NCBI GenBank assembly: GCA_030267565.1
Contig: BRXU01000083.1
Location: forward strand, 35,846-99,845
Direction of reading: 5' to 3'
Origin: Pleodorina starrii
Lineage: Eukaryota > Chlorophyta > Chlorophyceae > Chlamydomonadales > Volvocaceae
Length of the DNA stretch: 64,000 nt
The notes under the pieces are model-generated. The model was not told the DNA's origin, did not search any database, and saw only the letters and a program-made list of their open reading frames with translations. The translations under genes were made by a program, and so were the position numbers. Shown here piece after piece: positions 11,716 through 22,600 of this stretch (the stretch's first letter is position 1; every line of letters begins with the position of its first letter).

Positions 11716-13084
11716 GCCCCTGCACCCATGGCCCCCCTGCCCCCGCCCCACGCCCTCCTGTCTAACCCAAACACCCCGCCCGCCAAGGTGCCGCCACCAC
11801 CGACCTCCGCACCGTCAGGACTTTATGGGCGCCAGGCAGCACTCGGGGAGCTACAGCTGGAGCGTAGGTCCTGACTGACAGGAGAGTATGTAGAGGGTCG
11901 ATACGACAGATGTATGTGAATAGGTGTGATGGGGTACTCACCACTAGCTGTACAAGGGGAAACCAGAACCCTAAGTGTAGCTTATAACCGTGAACGTTTT
12001 GTTTATCTGTGCCCCATACACTGTACCTTTGGATTGGTGCACATTACGTAAACAGTTTTGTCGCTGCCCAATACATTATCCGGTTTCCCGACAGATCGGC
12101 CATATCTATTGCACCAAGCAAGACCTATGTCTCCCATCCAACCGCGCGCCAAGGCCGTCGTGGATGGATTGCCTTTCCCTGCCCGCCTGCAACACCCGCC
12201 GAGTTCTGCACCACGCGCCAGGACTCTTTGGCGCCAGGCAGGCAGCTGGAGCGAAGTATCTAATCGACAGGAGAGTATGTAGAACATATCGGTGTGAATG
12301 ATGGATGGATCCTGGATTTTAGAGGGGCACTCACCGCTAGCTGTTTGTTTAAGGGGAAACCAAAACCCTAAGTCTATCTAGCGTTTTGTTTATCTGTGCC
12401 CAATAAACCTGGCCCCACACCAACCCCTGACGATAGCTTATGTATCTGCACCCCACCTTGCTTGCAGGATATATAATAGTAAGAAAGATACCAAGAATCC
12501 TACCAGCCGTACCTGGAAGACTCGTACACCTTGCTGACGTACTGCAGTGGATGTGAACTGAACTGAACTGAACACGTAAACTGAACTGAACTGAATACAC
12601 ATCAATCAATCGCACTGCAATCATATACAACAATGCAGAGCTATGACAGAACAGACGACAGACGAAAATGCCATGAGCATGTGGGCGTGTGTGTGGATGT
12701 GAATTGTCGTTTTTATTTCGGGTGGCCACCCATTGTTAGTTATGTGTTGGACGTTGATTGGTTGTGCGGTGGTGGTGGTGGTGGTGGTGCAGAGACGGGA
12801 AGCACGGACTTCAATCGCCAAGCATTAAAAGACGCGAAAAAAACTCCAATGAATCGTCAATGGAAGTTATTGCGACGGCATTCGCAGTCCCACTTCTTAT
12901 TCGCACCATTATTCGTACCAAGGCACCTGTACAGCCGTACAAGGGGACCTATACAATGAAAATCATCAAACAAAAATGACGATATGTTCCGCAATCGGAA
13001 TCCGTTGATTTCTGCCTGGCGCGCGCGTTTTTAATTGTGTTATAGCGATTAAGCAAACCCCACAGAGCCGAAGACGCGCGAGCC
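11716..13084. other. Non-coding spacer with degenerate 0.4-kb duplication (U1)
   Basis: No supported gene. Segments about 11780-12015 and 12150-12400 are degenerate copies of each other. They share GGCGCCAGGCAG, GACAGGAGAGTATGTAGA, ACTCACC(A/G)CTAGCTGT, AAGGGGAAACCA(A/G)AACCCTAAGT and GTTTTGTTTATCTGTGCCC. Short repeats of CTGAACTGAA (12555-12595) and a (GGT)n run at 12766-12788 follow. The GGT run has 7 copies here and 8 in U2 and U3. Confidence 0.6.
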
Positions 13085-15634
13085 CCGCCCCACGCCGTAC
13101 ACGCACATGATCCAGGATTTGATCACACCATGCCCTAGGTATTGTATTAAGGCAGCTGTATGCCGGGTGTGCCGGCCTAGGTCAGACCGGAAGCGTGTAA
13201 ACACGCCTGGGTTTGCCGTACAGCTTGGCCATCTTCAGCTGTGGTCTGCAGTAGTGCCGAATCCCCGCCGCCCTGCGCCGCGCCCCACGTGTAATGGATC
13301 CAGGATTTGATCACACCATGCCCTAGGAATAGTATTAAGGCAGCTGTATGCCGGGTGTGCCGGCCTAGGTCCGACCGGAAGCGTGTAAACACGCCTGGGT
13401 TTCACGTACGGCTTGGCCACCTTCAGCTGTGGTCTGCAGTAGTGCCGAATCCCCGCCGCCCTGCGCCGCGCCCCACGTGTAATGGATCCAGGATTTGATC
13501 ACACCATGCCCTAGGTATTGTATTAAGGCAGCTGTATGCCGGGTGTGCCGGCCAAGGTCCGACCGGAAGCGTGTAAACACGCCTGGGTTTCACGTACGGC
13601 TTGGCCACCTTCACCTGTGGTCTGCAGTAGTGCCGAATCCCCGCCGCCCTGCGCCGCGCCCCACGTGTAATGGATCCAGGATTTGATCACACCATGCCCT
13701 AGGAATAGTATTAAGGCAGCTGTGTGCCGGGTCGGCTGGCGTAGGTCCGACCGGAAGCGTGTAAACACGCCTGGGTTTCACGTACGGCTTGGCCACCTTC
13801 AGCTGTGGTCTGCAGTAGTGCCGAATCCCCGCCGCCCTGCGCCGCGCCCCACGTGTAATGGATCCAGGATTTGATCACACCATGCCCTAGGTATTGTATT
13901 AAGGCAGCTGTATGCCGGGTGTGCCGGCCTAGGTCCGACCGGAAGCGTGTAAACACGCCTGGGTTTGCCGTACAGCTTGGCCATCTTCAGCTGTGGTCTG
14001 CAGTAGTGCCGAATCCCCGCCGCCCTGCGCCGCGCCCCACGTGTAATGGATCCAGGATTTGATCACACCATGCCCTAGGAATAGTATTAAGGCAGCTGTG
14101 TGCCGGGTCGGCTGGCGTAGGTCCGACCGGAAGCGTGTAAACACGCCTGGGTTTCACGTACGGCTTGGCCACCTTCAGCTGTGGTCTGCAGTAGTGCCGA
14201 ATCCCCGCCGCCCTGCACCGCGCCCCCCGTGTAATGGGTCCAGGATTTGATCACACCATGCCCTAGGTATTGTATTAAGGCAGCTGTATGCCAGGTCGGC
14301 AGGCGTAGGTCCGACCGGAAGCGTGTAAACACGCCTGGGTTTCACGTACGGCTTGGCCACCTTCAGCTGTGGTCTGCAGTAGTGCCGAATCCCCGCCGCC
14401 CTGCACCGCGCCCCCCGTGTAATGGGTCCAGGATTTGATCACACCATGCCCTAGGTATTGTATTAAGGCAGCTGTATGCCGGGTGTGCCGGCCTAGGTCA
14501 GACCGGAAGCGTGTAAACACGCCTGGGTTTGCCGTACAGCTTGGCCACCTTCAGCTGTGGTCTGCAGTAGTGCCGAATCCCCGCCGCCCTGCACCGCGCC
14601 CCACGTGTAATGGATCCAGGATTTGATCACACCATGCCCTAGGAATAGTATTAAGGCAGCTGTGTGCCGGGTCGGCTGGCGTAGGTCCGACCGGAAGCGA
14701 GTAAACACGCCTGGGTTTCACGTACGGCTTGGCCACCTTCAGCTGTGGTCTGCAGTAGTGCCGAATCCCCGCCGCCCTGCGCCGCGCCCCACGTGTAATG
14801 GATCCAGGATTTGATCACACCATGCCCTAGGAATAGTATTAAGGCAGCTGTGTGCCGGGTCGGCTGGCGTAGGTCCGACCGGAAGCGTGTAAACACGCCT
14901 GGGTTTCACGTACGGCTTGGCCACCTTCAGCTGTGGTCTGCAGTAGTGCCGAATCCCCGCCGCCCTGCGCCGCGCCCCACGTGTAATGGATCCAGGATTT
15001 GATCACACCATGCCCTAGGTATTGTATTAAGGCAGCTGTATGCCGGGTCGGCTGGCGTAGGTCCGACCGGAAGCGTGTAAACACGCCTGGGTTTCACGTA
15101 CGGCTTGGCCACCTTCAGCTGTGGTCTGCAGTAGTGCCGAATCCCCGCCGCCCTGCACCGCGCCCCCCGTGTAATGGGTCCAGGATTTGATCACACCATG
15201 CCCTAGGTATTGTATTAAGGCAGCTGTATGCCGGGTGTGCCGGCCTAGGTCAGACCGGAAGCGTGTAAACACGCCTGGGTTTGCCGTACAGCTTGGCCAT
15301 CTTCAGCTGTGGTCTGCAGTAGTGCCGAATCCCCGCCGCCCTGCGCCGCGCCCCACGTGTAATGGATCCAGGATTTGATCATACCATGCCCTAGGTATTG
15401 TATTAAGGCAGCTGTATGCCGGGTGTGCCGGCCTAGGTCCGACCGGAAGCGTGTAAACACGCCTGGGTTTCACGTACGGCTTGGCCACCTTCAGCTGTGG
15501 TCTGCAGTAGTGCCGAATCCCCGCCGCCCTGCGCCGCGCCCCACGTGTAATGGATCCAGGATTTGATCACACCATGCCCTAGGTATTGTATTAAGGCAGC
15601 TGTATGCCGGGTGTGCCGGCCAAGGTCCGACCGG
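13085..15634 (+). repeat. 188-bp satellite array, about 14 monomers (U1)
   Basis: Monomers of 188 bp run head to tail, anchored on GGATTTGATCACACCATGCC. About 75 bp of the monomer (TGATCACACC through GGCCTAGGTC) matches the 179-bp satellite in inverted orientation; the rest is unrelated. The array is flanked on both sides by related degenerate sequence (GCGCGAGCCCCGCCCCACGC at about 13076 and 15706), as if it expanded from one ancestral monomer. Short open frames on both strands are repeat artefacts. Confidence 0.95.
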
Positions 15635-16067
15635 AACCTTCTAAACCAGGGCAGGATTGTTTCGAGAGCCTGCCTGCCTCACCTGTCGCCCCACAGAGGT
15701 GAAATGCGCGAGCCCCGCCCCACGCCCGTACGCGCACATGATTCAGGGTTTGAGCATGCCAGGTCCTTAATAATATATTAAGGCAGCTGTGTGCCGGGTC
15801 TGATGACTTCAGTTACATCGCGCGCGCGAAAACGAGGCTTGGTCGGGAACGGGAGCCACACACCTGTCCACACACCTGTCCACACACACGTCTATCTGCC
15901 CTGCGGCGCATCTCAACGCCTATCCGCCAGTAACCCTTAATATATATGCATATGTCTCCATGTTATTAAATCCCAGCAACCAAAGGTATGCATCTAAACA
16001 CACGTTGAAAACACACGCCCTCAGGTAGCAGCTGGCACACGCACCATCACCCGCCGCCAGCCGCCAT
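15635..16067 (-). other. Satellite edge and gene 1 3' UTR (U1)
   Basis: The left part is a degenerate satellite edge that keeps ATATTAAGGCAGCTGTGTGC (about 15771-15795). The rest is the likely 3' UTR of gene 1. A (CACACCTGTCCA) short repeat lies near 15868-15890. Confidence 0.6.
15813..15817 (-). terminator. TGTAA poly(A) signal for gene 1 (U1)
   Basis: TTACA on + reads TGTAA on the minus strand, about 250 nt after the gene 1 stop. UGUAA is the usual poly(A) signal in Chlamydomonas relatives. The matching site in U3 (about 46098) is TGTGA. Confidence 0.5.
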
Positions 16068-17939
16068 TTATTTCCGGAAGGACAAGACCTTTTCAGGCCT
16101 CTCCACCTTCACATCTCCGTACGCCGGCTTGCCTCCCTGGTAATGCCCTTTTCTATTCTGCGACCGCGTGCCCCAATGAAGGTGCCAGGGGTTGACACAG
16201 GCCTTCTGGTCGCACAGGTGCATGGCCACACTGCTGGGGTGCTTCTTTGGGCCAATGAACGCCCAGAGCATCAGCTCATGCGCCGTCACCTTCCCTTTGC
16301 CGCTCTTATCCAGCTTCAGACTGATGTATCCCTTCTTGCTGCTGTTGTGGACCATGGCTGTCTTGCTCTCCTTGTTGGGCTTGATGGTTGTGCTGCCATC
16401 CAATCGTGGCACTACATGCACACCGTTCACTGCTGTGTACAGGTCCCGCGGCCCCAATCTCTCGTCACCAGGTGGATATTGCGCTTGCTGGCCAGCCCGG
16501 CAGTTGCTTGCCTCCACTGTCTGAAACATGCAGGGGGATGCCGCCAGCTGATTTGCATCCGCCTCCTTCTCCAGCATGTCGTGCTTGAGGGGGAACTGCA
16601 CGAGCATTGCGTTCTCCACCTGCATGAGCTGATACTCTGAAGTCATGTTGAGCTGCTGCGCCAGCTTGTTTTTCATTTCCTCCCACGCTGGCAAGTCGTC
16701 TTCCGTAACCACCCGGTACTTGTACGCCAGGCTGTTCCCCAGCTCAGCCATTGCGGTGTAGGTACCCTTTGTGACCCCTTGCCACGTCTGAGTGCTGTCT
16801 TCGTGCCAGCAGGATGGATCGCTGCTGTTAGCCGCTGCCTTGAATTCGGCCCTCATACCCCGCAGTAGCTGGTCGTCCAGAGGCTTGACGTCGGCGGGCA
16901 TGGTGGCAGGGTAAATCCTGGCCACCCCAACCCGCGTCAAGTGGGTTTCTAGGTCGTCCCTCGTCCACCTGCTGGTGGGGGATGTCATGTGACTCCCCCC
17001 CGTAGCATTGAGTGTCGGTTTGATGATGAAGCGCTTTTTCCTTGGCGGCTTGTCGTCCTTGGTCTGCTGCTGCTGCTGCTGCTGCTGCTGAGGCGGAGGC
17101 GGCGGCGGTGGAGGTGGCGGCGGTGGCGGACGCGGCTGCTGCTGCTGCTGCTGTTGCTGCTTTAGCTGCTGCTTTAGCTGCTGCTGCTGCTGGTATTGAG
17201 CCAGGCTGAGGCCCAGCTTGATTTTTCGCGGCTTGTTGCAGTCCGCCGCTACTGTTGCTGCTGCTGCTGCTGCTGTTGGGGTCGCCGGGTTTGCGACAGG
17301 TGATAAACCCATAGCAGGTATCGTGGCCCGCCGGCATCCTGATAACACAGCGGGCGAAGAACCGCTGCTGTGATGAGGAGATGTCGCGTCTGTCTTCCGC
17401 TTGCGTGGTGTTGATGCATGTGTTCGGTCGACGACCACCTGTGGCGTGCAATTAAGCAAACCGTGCGAGCGAGTGAGAGAGCGAGCGAGGAAATGAAATG
17501 AATTCGTGCGTGGCAGGTTGTTACATACAAGCAACGATTTCCGTCTACAAGTAGTGATGGCTTTGGTTTTGTTATTAGTGTTTTTAAAGTTAAGTAAAAG
17601 AATGTATCACCGCGGAGTTTATTGTATTTGATAGTTCACGGTAGGTGTAGGCGGCTTGCGGAGGCGCGTTTGCGTGCGCGGCTGCTGGGGCGGTGCGGGG
17701 TGATGCGGGGCGGGACGTGTCGCGCGGCGGGTTGTGTGTGTGTGTGTGTGTGCGCGCGGCTGCGGCCGGCGCCGGCGGTCGGCGCCGGTGCAATGTAAAT
17801 CCATGTTGTTTGATGCGAAATGAATACATTATAATTATTTGTTTCATTTGTTCAATGTTGCACGGTTCGTTCTTACCTTGCGGGCGCGTTCGGCGTCTGG
17901 CGTTCGGGCGCCTTCGCCGAGTTGAGCTTGGTTGTCCAT
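16068..17939 (-). CDS. Gene 1: HNH_3-type nuclease with poly-Q/poly-P region (U1 copy)
   Basis: Model: exon 1 17939-17877 (21 codons, MDNQAQLGEG...), intron 17876-17439 (CAAG^GTAAG...CCACAG^GTGG), exon 2 17438-16068, 477 aa; phase 0 on both sides. The C-terminal part (about residues 405-450) holds AHELMLWAFIG followed by MHLCDQKACVNPWHLHWGT. This is the H...H-x-C-x4-C-x-N-P-x-H-L pattern of HNH_3 / His-Me-finger homing-type nucleases, so divalent-metal DNA cleavage is the likely activity. The N-terminal half is basic (TPRKRK) with poly-Q, an 11-13-Pro run and a second poly-Q. The central segment matches nothing I know. The U3 copy is 24 aa shorter, mainly in the Q/P tract. An unspliced start at 17534 is possible, but would make intron-like sequence coding. 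Confidence 0.75.
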
Positions 17940-18998
17940 CGGTGGTCGCCGCTGAAATGCCACCAGTTAGCTTTGATAATTGCGTTGTCCTCTATCTATC
18001 AAACTAATTTTTTATGTCGTTCGATGGGCGAGCTGGTCTTGGTTTTCCATCCGTGGTCTCCGCCTAAACGCTCGATTGCGCATTTGATAATTGTGCTGTC
18101 CTCTACCTAAAACTTTTTTGATGTTTTGCCGGAGCTCATTTTTGGTATTGTTCCGATGTCGCGGGGGGGCTTTTTTGGATTTCCGTAGTTTTTGGTTTGT
18201 TTGTTAATATTTTGATATTGTATACCATGACATTTTATTTCTTTGATGGTTGTCTCAATAATTTGCGGCGCCGTGATGATGTATCTGGTGCGTCCGGATT
18301 GGCGCGCGCGCGCGCTGGCCCGCCGCGCGCCGCAGCGCCGCGTGTCGCTGCTGCAAACCCACACCCCGCCTACTCTCACCCGCCGACCCGACCCACCCGC
18401 GCTCCGCTCAGTCTGGCTGTCTCTGTCTCTCTGTGTGTTTCTCATCCGCTCGCTCACTTTCTTCCTGTATTCTATCGGTGCTCTCCCTCTCTTCAGCTTT
18501 CCTTTCAAGCTTTCCTTTCACCGCTGGATAGCTCTCGCTGCTGGCTGTGTGGATGCTGTTGCGTGGTGTTGATGTAGTAATAAGTTGTATGGTATGGTAG
18601 TCCCTCCGGCCGTTCGTTTGTTGCTTTCCCGGCCGCTGCCGGCACGCACATGATGGATGGATGGATGGATGGATGGATGGATGGATGGATGGACGGATGG
18701 ATTAGGTACACGGCTGAGCACGCGAGGATATGATGGATTCGTTGTGGGTGGGTTTGCCCGCAGTGCATTACACAGCAGAGCAGCACAGCCGACTGGACCA
18801 GACGAGACCCTGCACGGACCGACGGACCGACGACTCTCGCGCACGCACAATCATCGCGTCTGTTACAAAACCAACTGACCAACGCGCTCTCCCGCACATT
18901 TGCCGTACAGTTGCCGTACAGTCGGTCCATCCGCCGCGGCGTCCTTTGCGTATGGACCACCACTCGTGCGCGCTGAAAATAAACGACTTTAATTCGCG
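17940..18998. other. Intergenic region upstream of gene 1 (U1)
   Basis: Between the gene 1 start and the gene 2 poly(A) signals I see no supported gene. It contains an AT-rich stretch (17995-18260) likely to include the gene 1 promoter and 5' UTR, a (GC)n run at 18301-18313, a TCTCTGTCTCTC tract near 18420, a (GATG)n run and clustered TGCCGTACA motifs from about 18900. Confidence 0.5.
18652..18702 (+). repeat. (GATG)n microsatellite (U1)
   Basis: About 12 tandem ATGG/GATG tetranucleotides with one ACGG interruption. The U3 counterpart at 48881-48942 is longer. The apparent HPSI repeat protein on the minus strand is an artefact of this tract. Confidence 0.95.
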
Positions 18999-19027
18999 TT
19001 ACACAACTGTAGCTACTATACTTTACA
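18999..19027 (-). terminator. Two TGTAA poly(A) signals for gene 2 (U1)
   Basis: TTACA at 18999-19003 and 19023-19027 reads TGTAA on the minus strand, 575-600 nt after the gene 2 stop, a plausible 3' UTR length for this clade. Both are kept in U3 (49232-49236 and 49256-49260). Confidence 0.45.
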
Positions 19028-19600
19028 CCTGCTGCGCTGCGCGTTACTAATAAGGGTGCCAAGCAAACCCAAAGTCGCCCACAGCCCTCAACCCTCGCTC
19101 CAAAGGAAAGGAGAACCCTACCGTATCTAACGGCGCACACATATTTCTGAAGAAGGACGCATGCAAAACAACGCGCGCAACTATTAGAACAATTATAAGT
19201 TCGCACACTTCCAACGAATGGATCTGTCTGCCGTACAGTAACGTACAGCAACGTCCCTCCGGCAGTCCGAAACTAACGAACACTGCAGCCGCCGCCCCCG
19301 CAACCCGCCGCAACCGCCGCTGCGCTGCGCTGCATTTAGGGTCGCACCATTGAAACTAAACTAAAACACACTTCTCCGCACATGCCGTACACTTGCTGTA
19401 CATTGCCGTACTACGGTCAGTCCGCAGCAGCGCCGCGCATTCATTCATTAAGTAATACGCAAATGTGTGTCCACACTTCCTGCCGTACATCCTGCCGTAT
19501 ATCCTGCAGCCAGCCACCGTATATGCAGCCACCGTCGTCCGCGGCGTGTCGTGAATTCATGAATGTCATTCATGAATGCACACCGCCGTTCACGTTCACA
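19028..19600 (-). other. Probable gene 2 3' UTR (U1)
   Basis: No coding frame supported. The segment is notable for repeated GCCGTACA-type motifs (about 19229, 19384, 19404, 19482 and 19494) and the self-complementary decamer ATTCATGAAT, present twice at about 19555-19577. U3 lacks the second decamer copy. Confidence 0.45.
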
Positions 19601-22600
19601 TCACCGCCTCGCGGGAACGAGGACAAGGTTCGCCGCGCTGTTGTTAAATTTGTTCCCGTCAATGTAGCCGATGCGCCACTCACCCTGCCGCCTGTCCAGG
19701 CCCCCGTCCTGGGCCAAGGGAATCTTCGCCGCCAGATCGTCCGGCCGCCACGCAACTGCAACGAGGTGCTTGACAGCGAAGCACCTGTCCACCTTCTTGG
19801 CGCCCTTCCCCTCCCCCGTCTGCAAGGCGAGCCGGGCGAAAACGTCGCCCTTCCCGTCCGGCTTCGTGGTCCGGCAGGTCGCCGCCTTCTTCGTCTCCAC
19901 GTTCCGGACAACGCCGTTGGCGTTGACCTCCCACCCCTCCGCGTGGACGCAGGGGATGTACTGCATGGCACGGCATGGGCGATGGGTTGCACCAGGCAAG
20001 GGAGGGCGAAAGGTAACGCTGTGTACGGCGGTGTGTATTGTTAATAAAAGGGTAGGTAATAAGAATGGGTCCAAGCAAAATACCCTAAAACCCTACGACG
20101 ACAGCTATGTTAGTACGACGTACGGCCCGCAGGTATCAACGGGCTGCCACGCATCCACGCATTCGGCACCCCACTTCCCGCATCCAAGCATCCATGCATC
20201 CCGAATCCACGCATCCCGAATCCACGCCTTGCCCTCTGCCACTTGCCCTCCGCTTCTCACCTTGCCCTCCGCCTCGGCGGCCCTCTTTCCCTCCTCTCCC
20301 AAGTACATATCGTCGTCTGGCTGCAGGTCGGTCTTGTGAAAATAGTCGTCCACGCCCAGCGACGTCTTGCGGACAACCCGGCTGCTGCGCCGGGTGCCCT
20401 GCTGGGCGCCGGTGGGGCGGTTGGCGGCCGCCGCAGCCGCCGCCTGGTCCGCCAGCTGCGCGACACGTGCGGCATCCAGGGCCGCCGATTTGGCCTCCTT
20501 CTCGGCCACCTTGACCGAGTCCGTCTCGAATTTCGCCCGCGCCCGCTCCATCTCCGCAGCCCAGGCGGGGTCCTTGGGTCCAGCAGCGGATTTCTTGACG
20601 AAGACGTATCCGCGGAACGTATCCTTTGCTGTGGAGGGGTGCGGCCATACGTAGGTTCCCAAGCCTTTAATTGCCAAGCCCTAAAACCATAAAGTTAGTG
20701 AGGGGCAGCCGCGACCCTAACGACGTTCTATGGACCGATGTGATCCGACGCGATAGGCCCGACACGATAGGCCCCCACACAACAACCTAGCTAGATCTAT
20801 CTCTATCTAGATCTACCAATCTACCTATCCATCTATATATCTTGACGTACCGGAGCCAGACATCTTCAGGCCTCTCACTACGTCGACCAGCTGGATGTTT
20901 TCGAAACCCAGTGAAGCCATCAAGGCCTCTGGGAACGCCCAGCCCTTACTCTTGGATGTCGACATCGTGTGCTGCACGATCATGATTGCCTGTGGGGCGA
21001 GCAAGGAGGCGGCGGCGGCGGCGGTGGGGGCGCGGGTAGGTGGAAGATAGAGGGAGCGGCGGCGGCAGCAGTAGCTAGTGGGGTGGCGGCAGCGGCGGCG
21101 GCGGACAGGGGGCAGTGGCCGCGGTGGGAGTGGGGGAGGCGCAGAAAGGGTCGGCGGCGGCGGCAGAGGTGGCGGCAGAGGTGGCGGCAGCAGCGGCGGC
21201 GGCGGACAGGGGGCAGTGGCCGCGGTGGGAGTGGGGGAGGCGCAGAAAGGGTCGGCGGCGGCGGCAGAGGTGGCGGCAGCGGAGGCGGAGAAGGTTGTCG
21301 GCGGCGCGCGGAAATAGGGTCGGAGGAGGTGGGGCTGGCGGAAGCGGCGGGGGCGGCGGCAGCAGCGGCGGCGGCGGCGGCGGCGGCGGCGGCAGCGGTG
21401 GCCGAGATGGTGACGGCAGCGGAGGCGGCGGAGGCGCTGGGGACGGAGGCGGGCTAGCGGCGGTGGGGCTAGCGGCGGCGGTGGCGGTGGCGGTGGTGGC
21501 GGCGGAGGTGGAGGCGGCAGCGGAGGCGGAGAAGGTTGTCGGCGGCGCGCGGAAATAGGGTCGGAGGAGGTGGGGCTGGCGGAAGCGGCGGGGGCGGCGG
21601 CAGCAGCGGCGGCGGTGGCGGCGGCGGCGGCGGCAGCAGCGGCGGCGGCGGCAGCGGCGGCAGCGGCGGCAGTGGCCGAGATGGTGCCGGCAGCGGAGGC
21701 GGCGGAGGCGCTGGGGACGGAGGCGGGCTAGCGGCGGTGGGGCTAGCGGCGGCGGTGGCGGTGGTGGCGGCGGAGGTGGAGGCGGAGGCGGTGTGGAGAA
21801 GGTTGTCGGCGGCGCGCGGAAATAGGGTCGGAGGAGGTGGGGCTGGCGGAAGCGGCGGGGTTGGCGGCAGCAGTGGCGGCAGCAGCGGCGGCGGCGGCGG
21901 CGGCGGTGGCGGCAGCGGAGGCAGCAGTGGCGGCGGTGGCCGAGATGGTGGCGGCAGAGGCGGCGGCGGAGGCGCTGGGGACGGAGGCGGAAGCGCTGGG
22001 GACGGAGTTTGCGGTGGTGGTGGCGGCGGCGGTGGCAGAGGCGGCGGCGGATGCGGTGGCGGAGGCGGTGGCGGGGTGGCGGCGGCGGCGCGGCCACGGC
22101 GGCGCGGCCACGGCGGGGTGCCGTGCCACGGCGGGGTGCCTTGACCCCAAAGCCCTTCGTTACCACACCATGCCCTGGCCCCCTGGCGCTGCCCCCCTGG
22201 GGCTGCCACCCTTGGTTCCCTCTCTCAAAACAATCACTCCCCAATCACTCCCCAGCCGTGCCCTCCCCGGCATTCACCGCTCCCCCGCCCCACGAACGCA
22301 AACGAACCCACACACACACACACATTCACACTACCACACGCGAACTGACCTTCAGGGAAGGGCAGTTGTTCCAGAGCCGCCCTATGGCCATCTTCGCCGC
22401 TTTGGTCATGCCGACCCAGAAGGTGAAGGCGTGAGTCGCCGGCGAAAGCGTTCCCACCTGCGGCCGGCACGGAGAAAGCGGTCCATCACGGCTGCCAGGA
22501 TCCTTCATGACACGCCGCACGCGCGACATGTGCCCCAGTGCCTCATAAAGCCCGGTCCAAACCAAACCACACCACACCACATACGACATAGGCCCCGTGC

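Noticed and set aside
18505..19251. Minus-strand 248-codon frame over the (GATG)n tract
   Set aside because: Composed largely of microsatellite-derived HPSI residues. It sits between the gene 1 promoter and the gene 2 3' UTR and is disrupted in U3.
21075..22244. Long Pro/Arg-, Gly- or Ala-rich frames in the GGC tract (also 51059-52576)
   Set aside because: Triplet repeats keep all frames open. The tract lies in a phase-consistent intron of gene 2, and only the last residues of the minus-strand frame correspond to a real exon.
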